From positions 178,654,011-178,718,010 of the forward strand of contig CP136064.1 of assembly GCA_032622095.1 (NCBI GenBank): DNA of 64,000 nt, read 5' to 3'. The position numbers were made by a program, and so were the translations under genes. Shown piece by piece: positions 45,743-57,942 of this stretch; position 1 is the first letter of the stretch; every line of letters begins with the position of its first letter. A model generated the notes under the pieces. That model made no database searches and was not told the origin of the DNA. It saw only the letters and a list, made by a program, of their open reading frames with translations. Origin of the DNA: Siphonodentalium dalli. Lineage: Eukaryota > Mollusca > Scaphopoda > Gadilida > Siphonodentaliidae.

Positions 45743-46313
45743 TTAACCCTTTATATACTAAATTCTCATAGATATATACAGTAATGCTCTAAATAATCGA
45801 CTCCTTAACCACAGCAGAATTATGGGTAACTTTTCAGGATTTAGTCTGAAATATGGCTTGTTGCCATTCATCGGAAAGCTCTTGGTGAGAGTTTCCAATG
45901 AATGGCAACAAGCCATATTTCAGACTAAATCCTGAAAAGTTACCCATAATTCTGCTGTGGTTAAGGAGTCGATTATTTAGAGCATTACTGCAGTTCCCAG
46001 TTCTCAGTGAGAGCTTTCCGATGAATGGCAACAAGCCATATTTCCGACTAAATCCTGAAAAGTTACCCATAATTCTGCTGTGGTTAAGGAGTTGATTATT
46101 TAGAGCATTACTGTAGTTCCCATAGGAATTGTTCATATAATAAGTTACTTATTATCTAAACATTTCCCACCACGAATGTGAATCCTTCAGCACTTGTATA
46201 TTATACAGTTCTCTGCTAATTTATCATGAACACCCCTCCAAATGACTAATAGACATGCCAATGTATACCTTTATAACTGAATGGAAGAATCCATTAAGTA
46301 TAGACAGGGTTAA
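45743..46313 (+). mobile_element. Family C TTAA element split by family A copies
   Basis: TTAACCCTTTATATACTAAA starts at 45743. It is cut at about 45778 and resumes at about 46112 with GTTCCCATAGGAATTGTTCA, ending GTATAGACAGGGTTAA at 46313. Confidence 0.8.
45780..46110 (+). mobile_element. Family A, one full copy plus an extra arm
   Basis: A complete foldback from CAGTAATGCTCTAAATAATC to GAGCATTACTG (45780-45991), followed after 20 bp by another right arm (GAGAGCTTTCCGATGAATGG to GAGCATTACTG). It suggests insertion plus partial tandem duplication. Inserted in a family C element. Confidence 0.83.
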
Positions 46314-46489
46314 ACAGAAAACTACATTCGAACTTGAAAATAAATATACCCCAGTAACATCTATGTAATCCCAAAATACTCTATAAATGACACAAAACAA
46401 ATACATATCAAAATGAAATTGTCAATGACACTGTAGCTCAACTTTGTAAAGAAGGTAATTTTTTTGTGATGAGCAATGAATAGAGAGAT

Positions 46490-48141
46490 TAAAAAAGAGT
46501 GTAAACAAGATGGCTGCTGGCGGCCATGTTTTTTGGCCGAATGACCTTAAAATGACTCGTTCCCATCTACATGTCATTGTTAACATCCATGACAAATTTT
46601 ATGATGATCAGACTAAAGGTACGACCTGTAGCCCATGCTAAAGAATTTAGTGATACAAACAGTAAAATCCAAGACGGCTGCTGGCGGCCATGTTTTTGGG
46701 CCGAATGACCCCAAAATTACTCGTTCCCATCTACATGTCAATATTGACCCTTTGAACCCTGGCGCCCCACAGTGATCGACACCCTGACCCGGGGCCCCCA
46801 GTGGTATGTCCGCTTAAATTAGACAGTGTCTAGTAGCATGGTGTTGATTATGTTCAAATTGCGACACCGGTCTGAAACTTTACAGGTTTGTCCCCCATGG
46901 ATCAGCGATCATTATAAGATGGCGAGACTTTGCCTCGCGGCAACTCCTTGGTAACGGTTGCTAGGCAACTATCCGGAATTGACTGGAAAATGTAAATATA
47001 GCTTATAGCGTCGTAATTCAACCTCAGTGATTGCGTTTTTTTATGCAGGTACTACCCTAACGTGAAATTTGAGATATACCCGACCAGAATAGTGAACCAA
47101 ATATCCCATTTAAGGGTAGCAACGGTTGCTAAGCAAATACCACAACTGATCGAATGACATAATTGCACTAACCATTCAGTGGTATGTTTTGCCTTAATTT
47201 AGACAGTGTCGAGTCGCATGGTGTTGGTTATGTTGAAAGAGGACACCTACCTGAAACTGTGCAGGCATGATATATACATGCACGGACCACTGATCATTGT
47301 AAGATCGGGAGACTTTGCCACCCGATCTCGCCTTAGAAACGGTTACTAGGCAACTACCCGAAATTTGCAGGATAAACGAATTCTAGCTTATAACGTTGTA
47401 ATTATACATCAGCGAATTGCGTTTCGATGCAACCAATATCCTAATGTGAAATTTAGATATACCTGACCATGCGCGAGTAAGTCAACTTTATATGCGATAG
47501 ACTTGTTGCTGCATTTGGCACAACAGACTGATATTACAGAGACCAGAAACAACGTAATTTCCCGTAACATATCATGGCCCCATTGTTCAAGTAAGCTGTC
47601 TAGATTGTGTCTACTGTACTAACATGTGAAACATGCAACAAAATGTCATATATAGCGCCACATTTCACTTAAACGCATTTTTTTAAATGAATTATAGCCT
47701 GCGCCCATGCGCATATTTTCCTAGCCGTTTCTAGCGGGCAACCAATCCATATAGACACCTTTGCCAGCGCTGACTTCAATAGGCCAATTTAAATATATAT
47801 ATTAGTGGGTATGTCGTGTATAAGTACGTTATAAACCATTTATTTGTCATTGCGCTAGTCTGCGCATGCGCGAATAAATCAACTTCATATGCGATAGACC
47901 CTTCCCCATATGTAGCAGAACACTGGTTAGTATACGCGAGGGTAATTTAAACTGAAATTGTGTGTCTAAATTATGTCTGTTCTGTACACACACGGGGAAC
48001 ACGAAATTATATGCCGTAAATATAGCGGCACAGTTCGCTTAAAATATCGTATGTTTTTGTAGATTATATGCTATGCGCATGCGCATATATTTCTACCCGA
48101 TACTAGCGGTCAACCATTCCATACGCATGCACCATGGGCGC

Positions 48142-48172
<31 letters not shown>

Positions 48173-50130
48173 GGCCATGTTTTTTGTCCGAATGACCCCA
48201 AAATGACTCGTTCCCATCTACATTCCAATTTCAACACCCATGACAAATTTCATGATGATCAGGCTAAAGGTACGACCTGTAGCCCGTGCTAAAGGATTTA
48301 GTCATACAAAGAGAAAAATCCAAGATGGCTGCTGGCGGCCATGTTTTTTGGCTGAATGACCCCAAAATGACTCGTTCCCATCTACATGTCATTATTAACA
48401 TTCATGACAAATTATATGATGATCAGACCAAAGGTACGACCTGTAGCCTGTGCTAAAGGATTTAGTCATACAAAGAGTAAAATCCAAGATGGCTGCTGGC
48501 GGCCATGTTTTTTGGCCGAATGACCTTAAAATGACTTGTTCCCATCTACATGTCATTGTTAACATCCATGACAAATTTTATGATGATCAGACTAAAGGTA
48601 CGACCTGTAGCCCGTGCTAAAGAATTTAGTCATACAAAGAGTAAAATCCAAGATGGCTGCTGGCGGCCATGTTTTTGGGGCGGATGACCCCAAAATGACT
48701 CGTTCCCATCTACATGTCAATATTAATATTCATGACAAATTTCATGATGATCAGACGAACAGTACGACCTGTGGCCCATGCTAATGGATTGAATTTTGAA
48801 ATCAAAGATGGCCGCTGGCGGCCATGTTTTTTGTCCGAATGACCCCAAAATGACTCGTTCCCATCTACATTCCAATTTCAACACCCATGACAAATTTCAT
48901 GATGATCAGACTAAAGGTACGACCTGTAGCCCGTGCTAAAGGATTTAGTCATACAAAGAGAAAAATCCAAGATGGCTGCTGGCGGCCATGTTTTTTGGCC
49001 GAATGACCCCAAAATGACTCGTTCCCAACTACATGTCATTATTAACATTCATGACAAATTATATGATGATCAGACTAAAGGTACGACCTGTAGCCTGTGC
49101 TAAAGGATTTAGTCATACAAAGAGTAAAATCCAAGATGGCTGCTGGCGGCCATGTTTTTTGGCCGAATGACCTTAAAATGACTCGTTCCCATCTACATGT
49201 CATTGTTAACATCCATGACTAATTTTATGATGATCAGACAAAAGGTACGACCTGTAGCCCGTGCTAAAGAATTTAGTCATACAAAGAGTAAAATCCAAGA
49301 TGGCTGCTGGCGGCCAAGTTTTTGGGGCGGATGACCCCAAAATGACTCGTTCCCATCTACATGTCAATATTAACATTCATCACAAATTTCATGATGATCA
49401 GACGGACAGTACGACCTGTGGCCCGTGCTAATGGATTCAATTTTGAAATCAAAGATGGCCGCTGACGGCCATGTTTTTTGTCCGAATGACCCCAAAATGA
49501 CTCGTTCCCATCTACATTCCAATTTCAACAGCCATGACAATTTCATGATGATCAGACTAAAGGTACGACCTGTAGCCCGTGCTAAAGGATTTAGTGATAC
49601 AAAGAGTAAAATCCAAGATGGCTGCTGGCGGCCATGTTTTTTGGCCGAATGACCTCAAAATGATTCGTTCCCATCTACATGTAATTGTTAACATCCATGA
49701 CACATTTTATGATGATCAGACTAAAGGTACGACCTGTAGCCCGTGTCAAAGGATTTAGTCATGCAAAGAGTAAAATCTAAGATGGCTGCCGGCAGCCATG
49801 TTTTTTGGCCGAATGTCCCCAAAATTACTCGTTCCCATCTACTTGTCAATATTAACATCCATGACAAATTTCATGACAATCAGACGAACAGTACGGCCTA
49901 TAGCCCGTGCTAATGGAATTAATTTTGAAATCCAAAATGGCCGCTGGTGGCCATGTTTTTTTTCCAAATAACCCCAAAATTAATCATTCTGGTCTAAATG
50001 TTGATGTCAACAGCTATGACAAATTTCATAATGATCCAACCCACGATACGACCTGTAGCCTGTATTGTTGACGCATCACGCACACACGCAAACACGGACG
50101 ACGGACGACAAAGCCATGGCAATAGCTCAA
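46490..50130 (+). repeat. 165-bp CAAGATGGCTGCTGGCGGCC array, about 14 units
   Basis: Units of about 165 bp (CCAAGATGGC near 48321, 48486 and 48651) contain GAATGACCCCAAAATGACTC, GTTCCCATCTACATGTCA and GGTACGACCTGTAGCCCGTG. Two units precede a 1.4-kb foreign block (46745-48155) and about twelve follow it. The array ends in an ACGCAAACACGGACGACGG tail. ATGGCYGCYGGCRGCCAT is a near-palindrome. Confidence 0.9.
46745..48155 (+). repeat. Foreign block with diverged 400-bp duplication
   Basis: Two related halves: CAGTGGTATGT, TTAGACAGTGTC(T/G)AGT, CGCATGGTGTTG and AGACTTTGCC occur near 46800-46935 and near 47180-47315. Each half carries GGTTGCTAGGCAAC or ACGGTTACTAGGCAAC. Further on, CTGCGCATGCGCGAATAAAT and TATGCGATAGAC recur near 47460 and 47870. 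It ends in a (GGCT)n run at 48140-48170. It may be a transposon, but its ends were not resolved. Confidence 0.6.
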
Positions 50131-50377
50131 ACTTTACAAAGTAAAGTTGAGCTAAAAAGGGAAACAAACATTATCCCTGCACACCAGCATGTAGTTGAAT
50201 CAAAGGATCATTCTCAAACATATGGCAAAATATGCTTCACAAACTACTTTTTCAAAAAATATAAACAAAACTAGAAAATAAAATGATAAATAAATAAAAG
50301 GTTGGAACTTAGAATCATATTTCCTGGCTTCAATATATCATGACCTCAGGTCTCAATAAATATAACGTTCATCTAAC

Positions 50378-50496
50378 CTCTCTTGTCCGTCCAATCCTAG
50401 CTGTGCACACGCTCTTTGGGACAACAACCTGGGGTGATCACAAATCTTCTTCAGAACCGTCAATGCTACTAGTGGTGATTTCGACGTCATTAACAA
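50378..50496 (-). CDS. ERCC6L: ERCC6L exon, KKICDHPRLLS segment
   Basis: This 119-bp exon (phase 0 in, 2 out) reads LLMTSKSPLVAL, then VLKKICDHPRLLSQRACAQL. CDHPRLL is a hallmark of the SNF2 lobe 2 entry in the ERCC6/ERCC6L group. Acceptor TTGCAG/TTG; donor GAGAG/GTTAGA, a weaker donor than its neighbours. Confidence 0.93.
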
Positions 50497-51119
50497 CTGC
50501 AAGGATTCACATTTTCTAGTATTAGATAGCCCTATAAATAGTCTCATAATTGTTGAGAATTATCCACTATTTCTAGAGTTTTTATTTATTTTGTTTAGGG
50601 TATTTGATAGCCCTATAAATGGTCTTAATTTACTGTAGACTGTATCTACTATTTCTAGAGTTTTTTTTTTTAAATACGATTTTTTTTTTTTAATATTTAC
50701 TTGACTTCAATGCTTTGTAGACAGAAAGCCATGTGCATTATTTTCCATCTGCAATGATTTTGATAAAATATTGAAGAGTGTGATGTTATCATTATGTTGT
50801 ATAATTTTTTCACACCCTAGTATTTGGTGAACTTGATATTAGATTATGTTTCATGTAATTAAAATTTGGATTAAAATTAGATAGAAAAATATTAATACTT
50901 TTTTGGTTGTCAAGCAAAAATGTGACATATGAGCTGACATATGGTGGAATTTATGTCCTTGCTATTAGTGAAAATGTCCAGTTGTGGTTTTTGTTTCACT
51001 TCAAGAATATGCAAGTGATTACTCGATAGTAGTGATATCATTGAGTGTATATGTCTCAAATTTAACAGGTGTGGAATTAAAAGTTTATTTACAGACATAA
51101 GTCAAGATACTTAACATAC
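50497..51119. other. Intron, nothing recognised
   Basis: AT-rich with short poly-T tracts; no feature. Confidence 0.5.
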
Positions 51120-51207
51120 CTCTTTAACACTGTCCAGAGACAAAAAATCTTCATATATCTGTTGCTGAGCAGACGTTAAGAACAACCAAACAATCAGATC
51201 ATTTTTC
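51120..51207 (-). CDS. ERCC6L: ERCC6L exon, KNDLIVWLFLT segment
   Basis: This 88-bp exon (1 nt, then 29 codons) reads KNDLIVWLFLTSAQQQIYED, then FLSLDSVKE. It corresponds to the RKNDLIIW region at the lobe 1-lobe 2 junction of ERCC6L. Acceptor TTACCAG/G; donor GAG/GTATGT. It has no usable Met and is identified from conservation and phase agreement with both neighbours. Confidence 0.9.
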
Positions 51208-51299
51208 CTGGTAAATTTAGGCATCAGGCTACAATGTGGAAGGAGAATGGTAAAGTCACAATCTCACACTGTATATTCACTTGAATGCAGTTAGGTGTT

Positions 51300-51893
51300 A
51301 AGTACTCAGTAGTTATATGTCCCATTCTTGGTGTGCATTTTTCCAACACTGCCGAATTTCAACACAAAATGAGCTTATTCAAAGTAATTATAATATTTCT
51401 CCAAGTTATCCTCGGCATCAAACACATAAAAGTAGAATTGAGCATTTATTTGTGTCTCAAGATCACTACTGTTGTTAACATTCCATATCCGGAGTTGTAA
51501 TATTTTGACTGAAATAAATGCTCAATTCTTCTTCAAATACCACTTTGATATTTTGGGTGATGTATCGTGTGGGCAAGATTAATACTGTGCAACAATATAA
51601 AAAGCAAAAACGCTTGCAGTGACGCCAATAAAAGAAAATAATGACACTTTTTTTAATGTTTGAATAGAAATTTGGTAGAGGTGTACTCTTGTGTGAGACT
51701 TTTCTCATAATAATACAGAATCTACTCTCCATTTCTATTGATAACGATATGAATGCATATCTGGCCCGAATTGATAACATGGAGAAATAATAGAATTACT
51801 TTGAAATAAGCTCCATTTTGTGTTGAAATTCAGCAGCGCTGAAAAAGTACACACTGAGAACAGGACATATAACTACTGAGAATGTGATGTGAC
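51300..51893 (+). mobile_element. Foldback element with inverted arms of about 110 bp
   Basis: The left arm CTCAGTAGTTATATGTCC, AATTTCAACACAAAATGAGC, TTATTCAAAGTAATTATAAT reappears inverted at 51785-51893 (GAATTACTTTGAAATAAGCT and ACATATAACTACTGAG). An inner inverted pair on AGAATTGAGCATTTATTT lies at about 51433 and 51510. No coding capacity. Confidence 0.78.
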
Positions 51894-51984
51894 ACCGAAC
51901 CACTTTCAAGTTATTACAGAGTGTGAATCTCAAGATCACCTGTATGATAACTCTATGATTACTAAATGGATTCTCCCATTCAAC

Positions 51985-52620
51985 AAGACAGTCAATGACT
52001 GTTGAAACGCCTACCTGACTGTAAAGACTGAGAAGACAGGGACTATGAAGACCACAACGTTAGTATTTGTCAAAATCACTTTAAAAAAAGGTGGCTAGAG
52101 TGTCTCCATTGAGCAGTGGGGTGTCCACCTTGAAAAATAGTCTGAAACAAACACTTATACTCCCAAGTTGGTAAAATTCCTTTGCACATGTTGGAATTTT
52201 ACAAATGATACCTCAAACTTTCCCAATTGTTGCAAAGATCTTACCTGACATGCCCCCTTTTTTAATTTTAATCCCAACTCTACATGGGCCCTATACACCA
52301 AATGATATTTCTTGAACCCATTTTAACAAATCTGTACCCTTGCAGTCACCCTCCATACTATATATAAGCTAAATAGGCCTAATGGCTCTTGAGGAGAAGA
52401 CGTTTTAAGAATTACTATAACGGAAGAGTTATGTCAGTGGTTACACCTTTATTTGACCTGGTGACCCCATTTGAACAAATCTGAATCCCAGTCTCCCAAG
52501 GATTCTCTATAACAAATACATGCAAAATTTGTGAAAAGATTCTTGAGAAGATGTTTTAAGAATGAATATTGAGGGAAAGAGTTATGTACCTGGCTTCACC
52601 CCTATTTGACCTGGTGAACC
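51985..52620 (+). repeat. Dispersed repeat, partner at 58915
   Basis: Shares GTAAAGACTGAGAAGA, CACCCCTATTTGACCTG and TTAAGAATTACTAT with 58915-59655 in the same order. Both resemble the CATAACTC/GATGG family of gene-body repeats. Confidence 0.6.
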
Positions 52621-53260
52621 CATTTGAAATGAAAGTGTCAATGACACTTTAGCTCAACTTGGATGGGGGATAATTTCATGTGTTACAGTCAATAGAGTGA
52701 TTAGGAATGTGGAAAGTTTAAATGTCTAAGTAATAATCGATGTCAACATGTCAAGATATGTTTAAAGTAAAATCCAAGATGGTTGCTGGTGGCCATGTTT
52801 TTCAATGAAATTCGGAAAAAAATTGATGGCTCCCATTTAGAGGTAACACAAAAATTACATTTGAAGTTTGGTGACGATCTGATGAGGGATTTGGTCTGTA
52901 GGGTGTGCCAAAGGATTTAGTCATGCAAAGAGTGAAATCCAAGAGGTCACCCTGAAGATCCATATGAAGTTTGCTGATGATGTTAACATCCATGACAAAT
53001 GACATAATGATCAGACCAATGGTACGGCCTGTAGCCCGTGCAAATGGAGTGAATTGTGAAATTCAAGATGGCCACTGGCGGCCATACTTTTTGGCCGAAT
53101 GCCCCCAAAATGACTCAATCCCATCTACATGTCAATGACAACAGCCATGCCAAATTTCATATTGATCAGACCAAAGGTAATTTTAGGTACGACCTGTAGA
53201 TCGTGCTAATGAAAATTGTTGACAGACACACACACACCCATTTGTAAAGTTGAGGTAAAA
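52621..53260 (+). repeat. CAAGATGG array relative, short
   Basis: Two to three diverged units with AAAATCCAAGATGGTTGCTG, GGATTTAGTCATGCAAAGAG and GATGGCCACTGGCGGCCATA, ending in an ACACACACAC tail. Related to 13290-14790 and 46490-50130. Confidence 0.65.
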
Positions 53261-53301
53261 AGGTGCCTATTTCCATAACTTCTTGGCCTGAAAGAGATAT
53301 T

Positions 53302-53497
53302 TTAACCCTTTCATGACGGGAGCTGCGCTGGCTCAGGATTAAAGACCCAGTGCCAGTGGATTCTCTTATGTATGCGAGTCTCCTATAGAAGAGAATGCAC
53401 TGGCTTAGAAGGTCAAGGTAAATATTGTTAGGCCAATGCATTCTCTTATATATATGCGAGGCTCCCTTTCAGGAAGCTCCAGTCGTAAAAGGGTTAA
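53302..53497 (+). mobile_element. Family B TTAA element, shortened
   Basis: TTAACCCTTTCATGACGGGA to CCAGTCGTAAAAGGGTTAA, with one internal hairpin lost. Confidence 0.78.
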
Positions 53498-54111
53498 AAT
53501 TCCAAAACTTTTCAGAATTCCAGAGTAGTCTAACAACCTTGAAGTCGAACACCATAACCATTGTGCTACCAAGCACATTTTTGCAATTTAGTTGGGGGAA
53601 CTGTTCTTTAGCAGGGCTTGTTGGCCACATGTCACTGACAGATAACTGTTTCTGGGTGACAAGTAGATTCTTGAGCCTAATCAACAGGCTTCTGTTAGAA
53701 TGTAGAATAATATCTACTAATGTCAGTTTGAGACATTTCTAAGTCAGAGCTTGATATTTCCAAATCAATAGGCAGTTGCCCACCTACATCCCAAAAATTA
53801 TATTTATTTGTTTGCGAGAAGGAACTATTAAGTGATATTTTTTGGTATACCGGTATTTAAAAATTCACAATAGAGTAATACTGGTTGTAGTATTAAAGAT
53901 TAGAAAAATACTGATATAGAATAAAACATATGATCTGTCCACTCTCAAATAAATGTTATCTCACATATAAGGGTATGCATAAGTAAAATTCTTGGATGAC
54001 AGGTAAAATATAACTCTACGTATCCCCTGTGAAAAGTAGAAATTTAAGAAAATTTCAAAAACTGTCTTTAATAGTTAACTGGTATCATACTTAAGTCGAG
54101 AATTAACTTAC
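53498..54111. other. Intron, nothing recognised
   Basis: No feature seen. Confidence 0.45.
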
Positions 54112-54275
54112 TCTTTTGCAGACTCCGTTTTGTTTTCATCTTTAACCAGACTCCTCGCCTGGGTCACATCAGCCTTTGTTCTTCTCAAGAAATATGGAGC
54201 TATTATCCTCTTGAGACTTTCGGCCATTTCAGAACCTAGTCTCTTCTCACCAGCTGTAGCATCCCGTTCACGAGC
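54112..54275 (-). CDS. ERCC6L: ERCC6L exon, ARERDATAGEK to PYFLRRTK
   Basis: This 164-bp exon (phase 0 in, 2 out) reads ARERDATAGEKRLG, then IIAPYFLRRTKADV, the standard end of SNF2 lobe 1. Acceptor TTTAAAG/GCT; donor AGA/GTAAGT. The final GA joins the G of the next exon to give Glu. The linker after RRTKADV is shorter than in the human protein. Confidence 0.93.
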
Positions 54276-55020
54276 CTTTAAACAGATTACCATGAATGCT
54301 TATGACATGAGAAGAGACAGAAGGTGGCTCAAAGTAGTGAATTTGTCTTAAAACTTTTCTGTTATAACTCATAAACTGAATCAAAAGAAGAGTTGATAAT
54401 TTCCCGACCATCGGAGCAGTCACAGCTTGATCCGATGTCATACCATCCTACTCTATCTTGCATATTGCGCATGTCCGTAAAAAAACGGACTATTTATTAT
54501 GCAGCGTGTTCGATTATCTGACTCAATGCAAAAGTGCTCACATGTACATCCATCCAATCACACATGCGTAAGTGTAAACAATGTTACATGGAGCAAACGG
54601 AACTGGGTGTGCTCGATTTGACAGGTGGGGATTGATAATTTGTTTACAGTTTTGTCTGCTAGCAACAGCTATTCAGATTTTGACAATAAATATGATCCGT
54701 GGGGACATTCGACGGTGACACTATAAAGCATTGTGAAATTTGAGTTAAAAATTATTATCAATATCTAATTCCACAGAAGACGCGCCTAACTTGAGTCATA
54801 TAGACAGCGCTTCTGATTGAAATGTTGCCATTACGAACATTGGATTTAATACCACTATTTCAGACTTTGTTGTTTTTATTCATGCGCACATCTAGTGGAT
54901 TAAAGAAACACAGTATATGAAAATAGTTCCTTGTTTATTCTTGTTACTAGTTGCCTACATGGGGCTTCATTCCATAATTCCTGACAGAAATTGTGTTATT
55001 TAAATAACAAGAGCAACACT
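54276..55020. other. Intron, nothing recognised
   Basis: Ordinary AT-rich intron. Confidence 0.45.
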
Positions 55021-55350
55021 AGGGCATGGCAAAATACTCATGTGGTAATTTCAACAAAGGTCCATAATGAGTAATCCATATACCAAATTTGAAAACAATC
55101 AGATAAAAACAATCAGATAAAAAAAAGGACCATAACTCCGGCAAAAATTGGCAGGCGAAACCCAAATTTGAACTAGATCTGTATTTTGGTCTAGTAAATT
55201 CACATTCACATTTAGACTTACTAAAATTATCATCTGGAAAAGAAAATTGAGTACAAATTCAATACAAATCCGGAAACTAAAAAATGGGAATGGACAGATG
55301 GACGGACAAACCAATAACATAACATGTTCCGTTTTTTTCAAAACGGGCAT
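55021..55350 (+). repeat. Dispersed repeat, partner at 9820
   Basis: GGGCATGGCAAAATAC, GTGGTAATTTCAA, CCAAATTTGAAAACAATCAG and GGACCATAACTCCGGCAAAA match 9830-10320 in order; ends with ATGGACGGACAAACCAATAA. Confidence 0.65.
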
Positions 55351-55888
55351 ATAAAAAGCGTGTCATATAATAAATTTGCTATCACTACAGGGAATTGGTC
55401 TGGGTTTCGCTTCAAGTCTCGGCGATCTGACCTCTTCAACTCGAGGTGATAATTTGCCCAGATCAATTCACTACAGAGTTAATATGTATTTATCATGCTT
55501 ACGTCGCGACATTGATTCACAGACAGCATGCAGACATCGACAGTGTTATTCATCAAACCTGAGTGCACATCTCACTCTTGCACATCTGTGTAGAAAATTT
55601 TGATTGAAAGCAGTTGACTTTGGTTAAGTCATTCTAGGGCATCTGAAGGCCTGAAGGTATTCTTGTATTTATAAGCCTATTTTGTGTGACAAAAGCAGGA
55701 GATTACTGTAGGATTTTAGTCTGATTCCTGACGTCATTTTCTTAATGTAATCATTTCCGGGTTATCAAACTACCAAAGATTTGTTGATAAACAAGCAATT
55801 GAGGGAAAGATAACATTAAAGAAAAATATAAAGACAGAACCCTTCACTGCCTCAAAAGGCTGCCCATAGTAACCTCTAATATATTTAC

Positions 55889-55981
55889 CCTTGTGATTGG
55901 TGTCTCATATTCCATCTTGAATGTCTTTGCTGTTCCCAATAAGGATCCATCATGGACAAAATCAAATAAGGACCACAGCTC
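55889..55981 (-). CDS. ERCC6L: ERCC6L exon, ELWSLFDF segment
   Basis: This 93-bp exon (31 codons, phase 0 to 0) is easy to overlook because it has no Met. It reads ELWSLFDFVHDGSLLG, then TFKMEYETPITR, matching the segment after motif III in ERCC6L. The acceptor is TTATAG before GAG and the donor is AGG/GTAAAT. It joins the upstream exon as NNL-R-ELW. Confidence 0.92.
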
Positions 55982-57703
55982 CTATAATTATATAAATGAA
56001 ATGGAACAATTCTTAAATATATTTCCTTTGAGGTGACAAACACTTATTTTGAGATACCACATATCGAGAGTTTTATAACACGAAAACTGATTATTATTTT
56101 ATCCCCCATATTTTCCTTGTTTAGAGTTGGAGACTGCAGGCTTCAATGTTAAAACGATCGTAACATGGCCATTGCGATCCAGTTCCTACACCCATTTTGA
56201 TGTACAATGACAGATTCATTTTTGTTACACTCCTATGTGCGATTTCCATTGAAAATGCCATTAATTAAAAATGGTGATGTCACTAGTGAATTGTGTCATT
56301 TCTTGTGACATCATTGACGTTACATCGCTTACTGATCTAGACTGAATTTTCGATGGTTGATCTCTCTCCATATTATGACTTTCATGCATTAATTCTGTGT
56401 GTTTTAATCAAATTTGGTGAACCAAATTAATTGATGCAGGAGTGTAATAAATAGAGTAATCAATTAGTTCCAAACCAATGGATTACTCTCTATTTATTAC
56501 ACACCTAGCCGGTATTTATAAGGATTTCTCTGTGAATTAGGTCCCTGGAGAGTGCACACGATCAGCTGATCGGGGACTATTTTGTCACATTGGTGCCTAT
56601 TAGTGGTGGAAAGTCTGTAATAAACAGGATAGTCATTTGGTTTCTATGATTACGTGACATAAATTCAATCGGGGAGCCAGTCATATTGGTAAAACATTTG
56701 TTCGCTCCGCTCACTCGGCTTTTACAAGGCAGAATAATTTCACGTAATCATCAAAACCAATTGATTACTCTCTATATATCTAACAGACTCTGCAGTGAAT
56801 TAGCTTCACATCATTATTTATTATACACTCACCAAAGGATTATAGAAAAAAAAATTCAATAAATGGTAAATGGTTCGGGACCTAAAAAAGGCCCAGTGTT
56901 TTCAATATACAAGGCTAAATTTCATTTTATATGGAATGCAGTATTTTTGTGACAAAAAAAAAAGCATCTTACTATTGTTGGGGAAATAGTCGGCAAATAA
57001 CAATGATTTGAGAAACATTTTCTCTGGGAAGTAAAACTTTTAAGTAGGTTCTTGTCACATTTTCTCCTACAAATGTATCAGCCATGTAACATTCAATAAT
57101 TTTCTGAAGAAAACTTGGTACATAACGAAGTAAACATCACATACTCAGCAAATGATATAAATAAATCAAATACATTCCAGTCGCTGGTTGAACTATATAA
57201 TGAATCAAGCATGTACCAAAATCATAAGTTTGAGCCTTTTTTTAATCTTTTATTTTTATAAAACATTTTAACAATGCTAAATACAAACAAAATCAATAGA
57301 ACAAGAAATGGTATATATTCCTGACATACGAGGTTTATGAGATTCGATTTACCAGTATAAAACAAGTTCTTCAACTCATTAGATAGGTTGAAGAAGCAGA
57401 GTAACTCTATATATCGTCCCAACCTTTTGTTCAGAAAAACCTGTAAACTTCTGCTTTTCTTACAGAGATTGACGATGAGTCGAAATTAATTTGTACTCGT
57501 GTTTCATTTTCCAAAAATTATTCGGCTAAAAGATTTATTCTTGTGAAAGAAGTTTGGAATCGTCTCAATGGTGGATATACTCTCTGTGTGATTTATGGTA
57601 CCGTTATTTAGGCAGTGTTGTCTATATACACGACAAAGGTAATTTAATACCAAGTTTGAGCAATTTGCTCAGTGCAACTTATTGCCATTGCTTACACTTC
57701 ATA
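55982..57703. other. Intron with small inverted segment
   Basis: 1.7 kb of mostly featureless DNA. The repeated phrase GATTACTCTCTATTTATTA near 56455 and 56483 is inverted (AATAAATAGAGTAATCAATT versus TTGATTACTCTCTATATAT near 56760), suggesting a decayed foldback repeat. Confidence 0.4.
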
Positions 57704-57868
57704 CAGTTATGCCCTAAATAATCGACTCCTTAACCACAGCAGAATTATGGTTAATTTTTCAGGATTTAGTCGGAAATATGGCTTGTTGCCATTCATCGGA
57801 AAGCTCTCACTGAAAAATTACCCATAATTCTGCTGTGGTTAAGGAGTCGATTATTTAGGGCATTACTG
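57704..57868 (+). mobile_element. Family A foldback MITE, loop deleted
   Basis: TA-flanked, CAGTTATGCCCTAAATAATC to GGGCATTACTG; the right arm lacks its inner half. Confidence 0.83.
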
Positions 57869-57942
57869 TATGTTCACAATTCAGCTTTCCTCACTGGGCT
57901 TCAAAAATGCAAAGCCTGGTACAAGCCGAGCATGGCATTGTT

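Noticed and set aside
45834-46136. 100-codon minus-strand frame with repeated peptide GNFSGFSRKYGLLPFIGK
   Set aside because: This is a translation of the family A hairpin and reappears at every copy of the MITE.
48171-50130. Small open frames with GHVFWPNDL-type peptides
   Set aside because: Translations of the 165-bp satellite unit; frames break between units.
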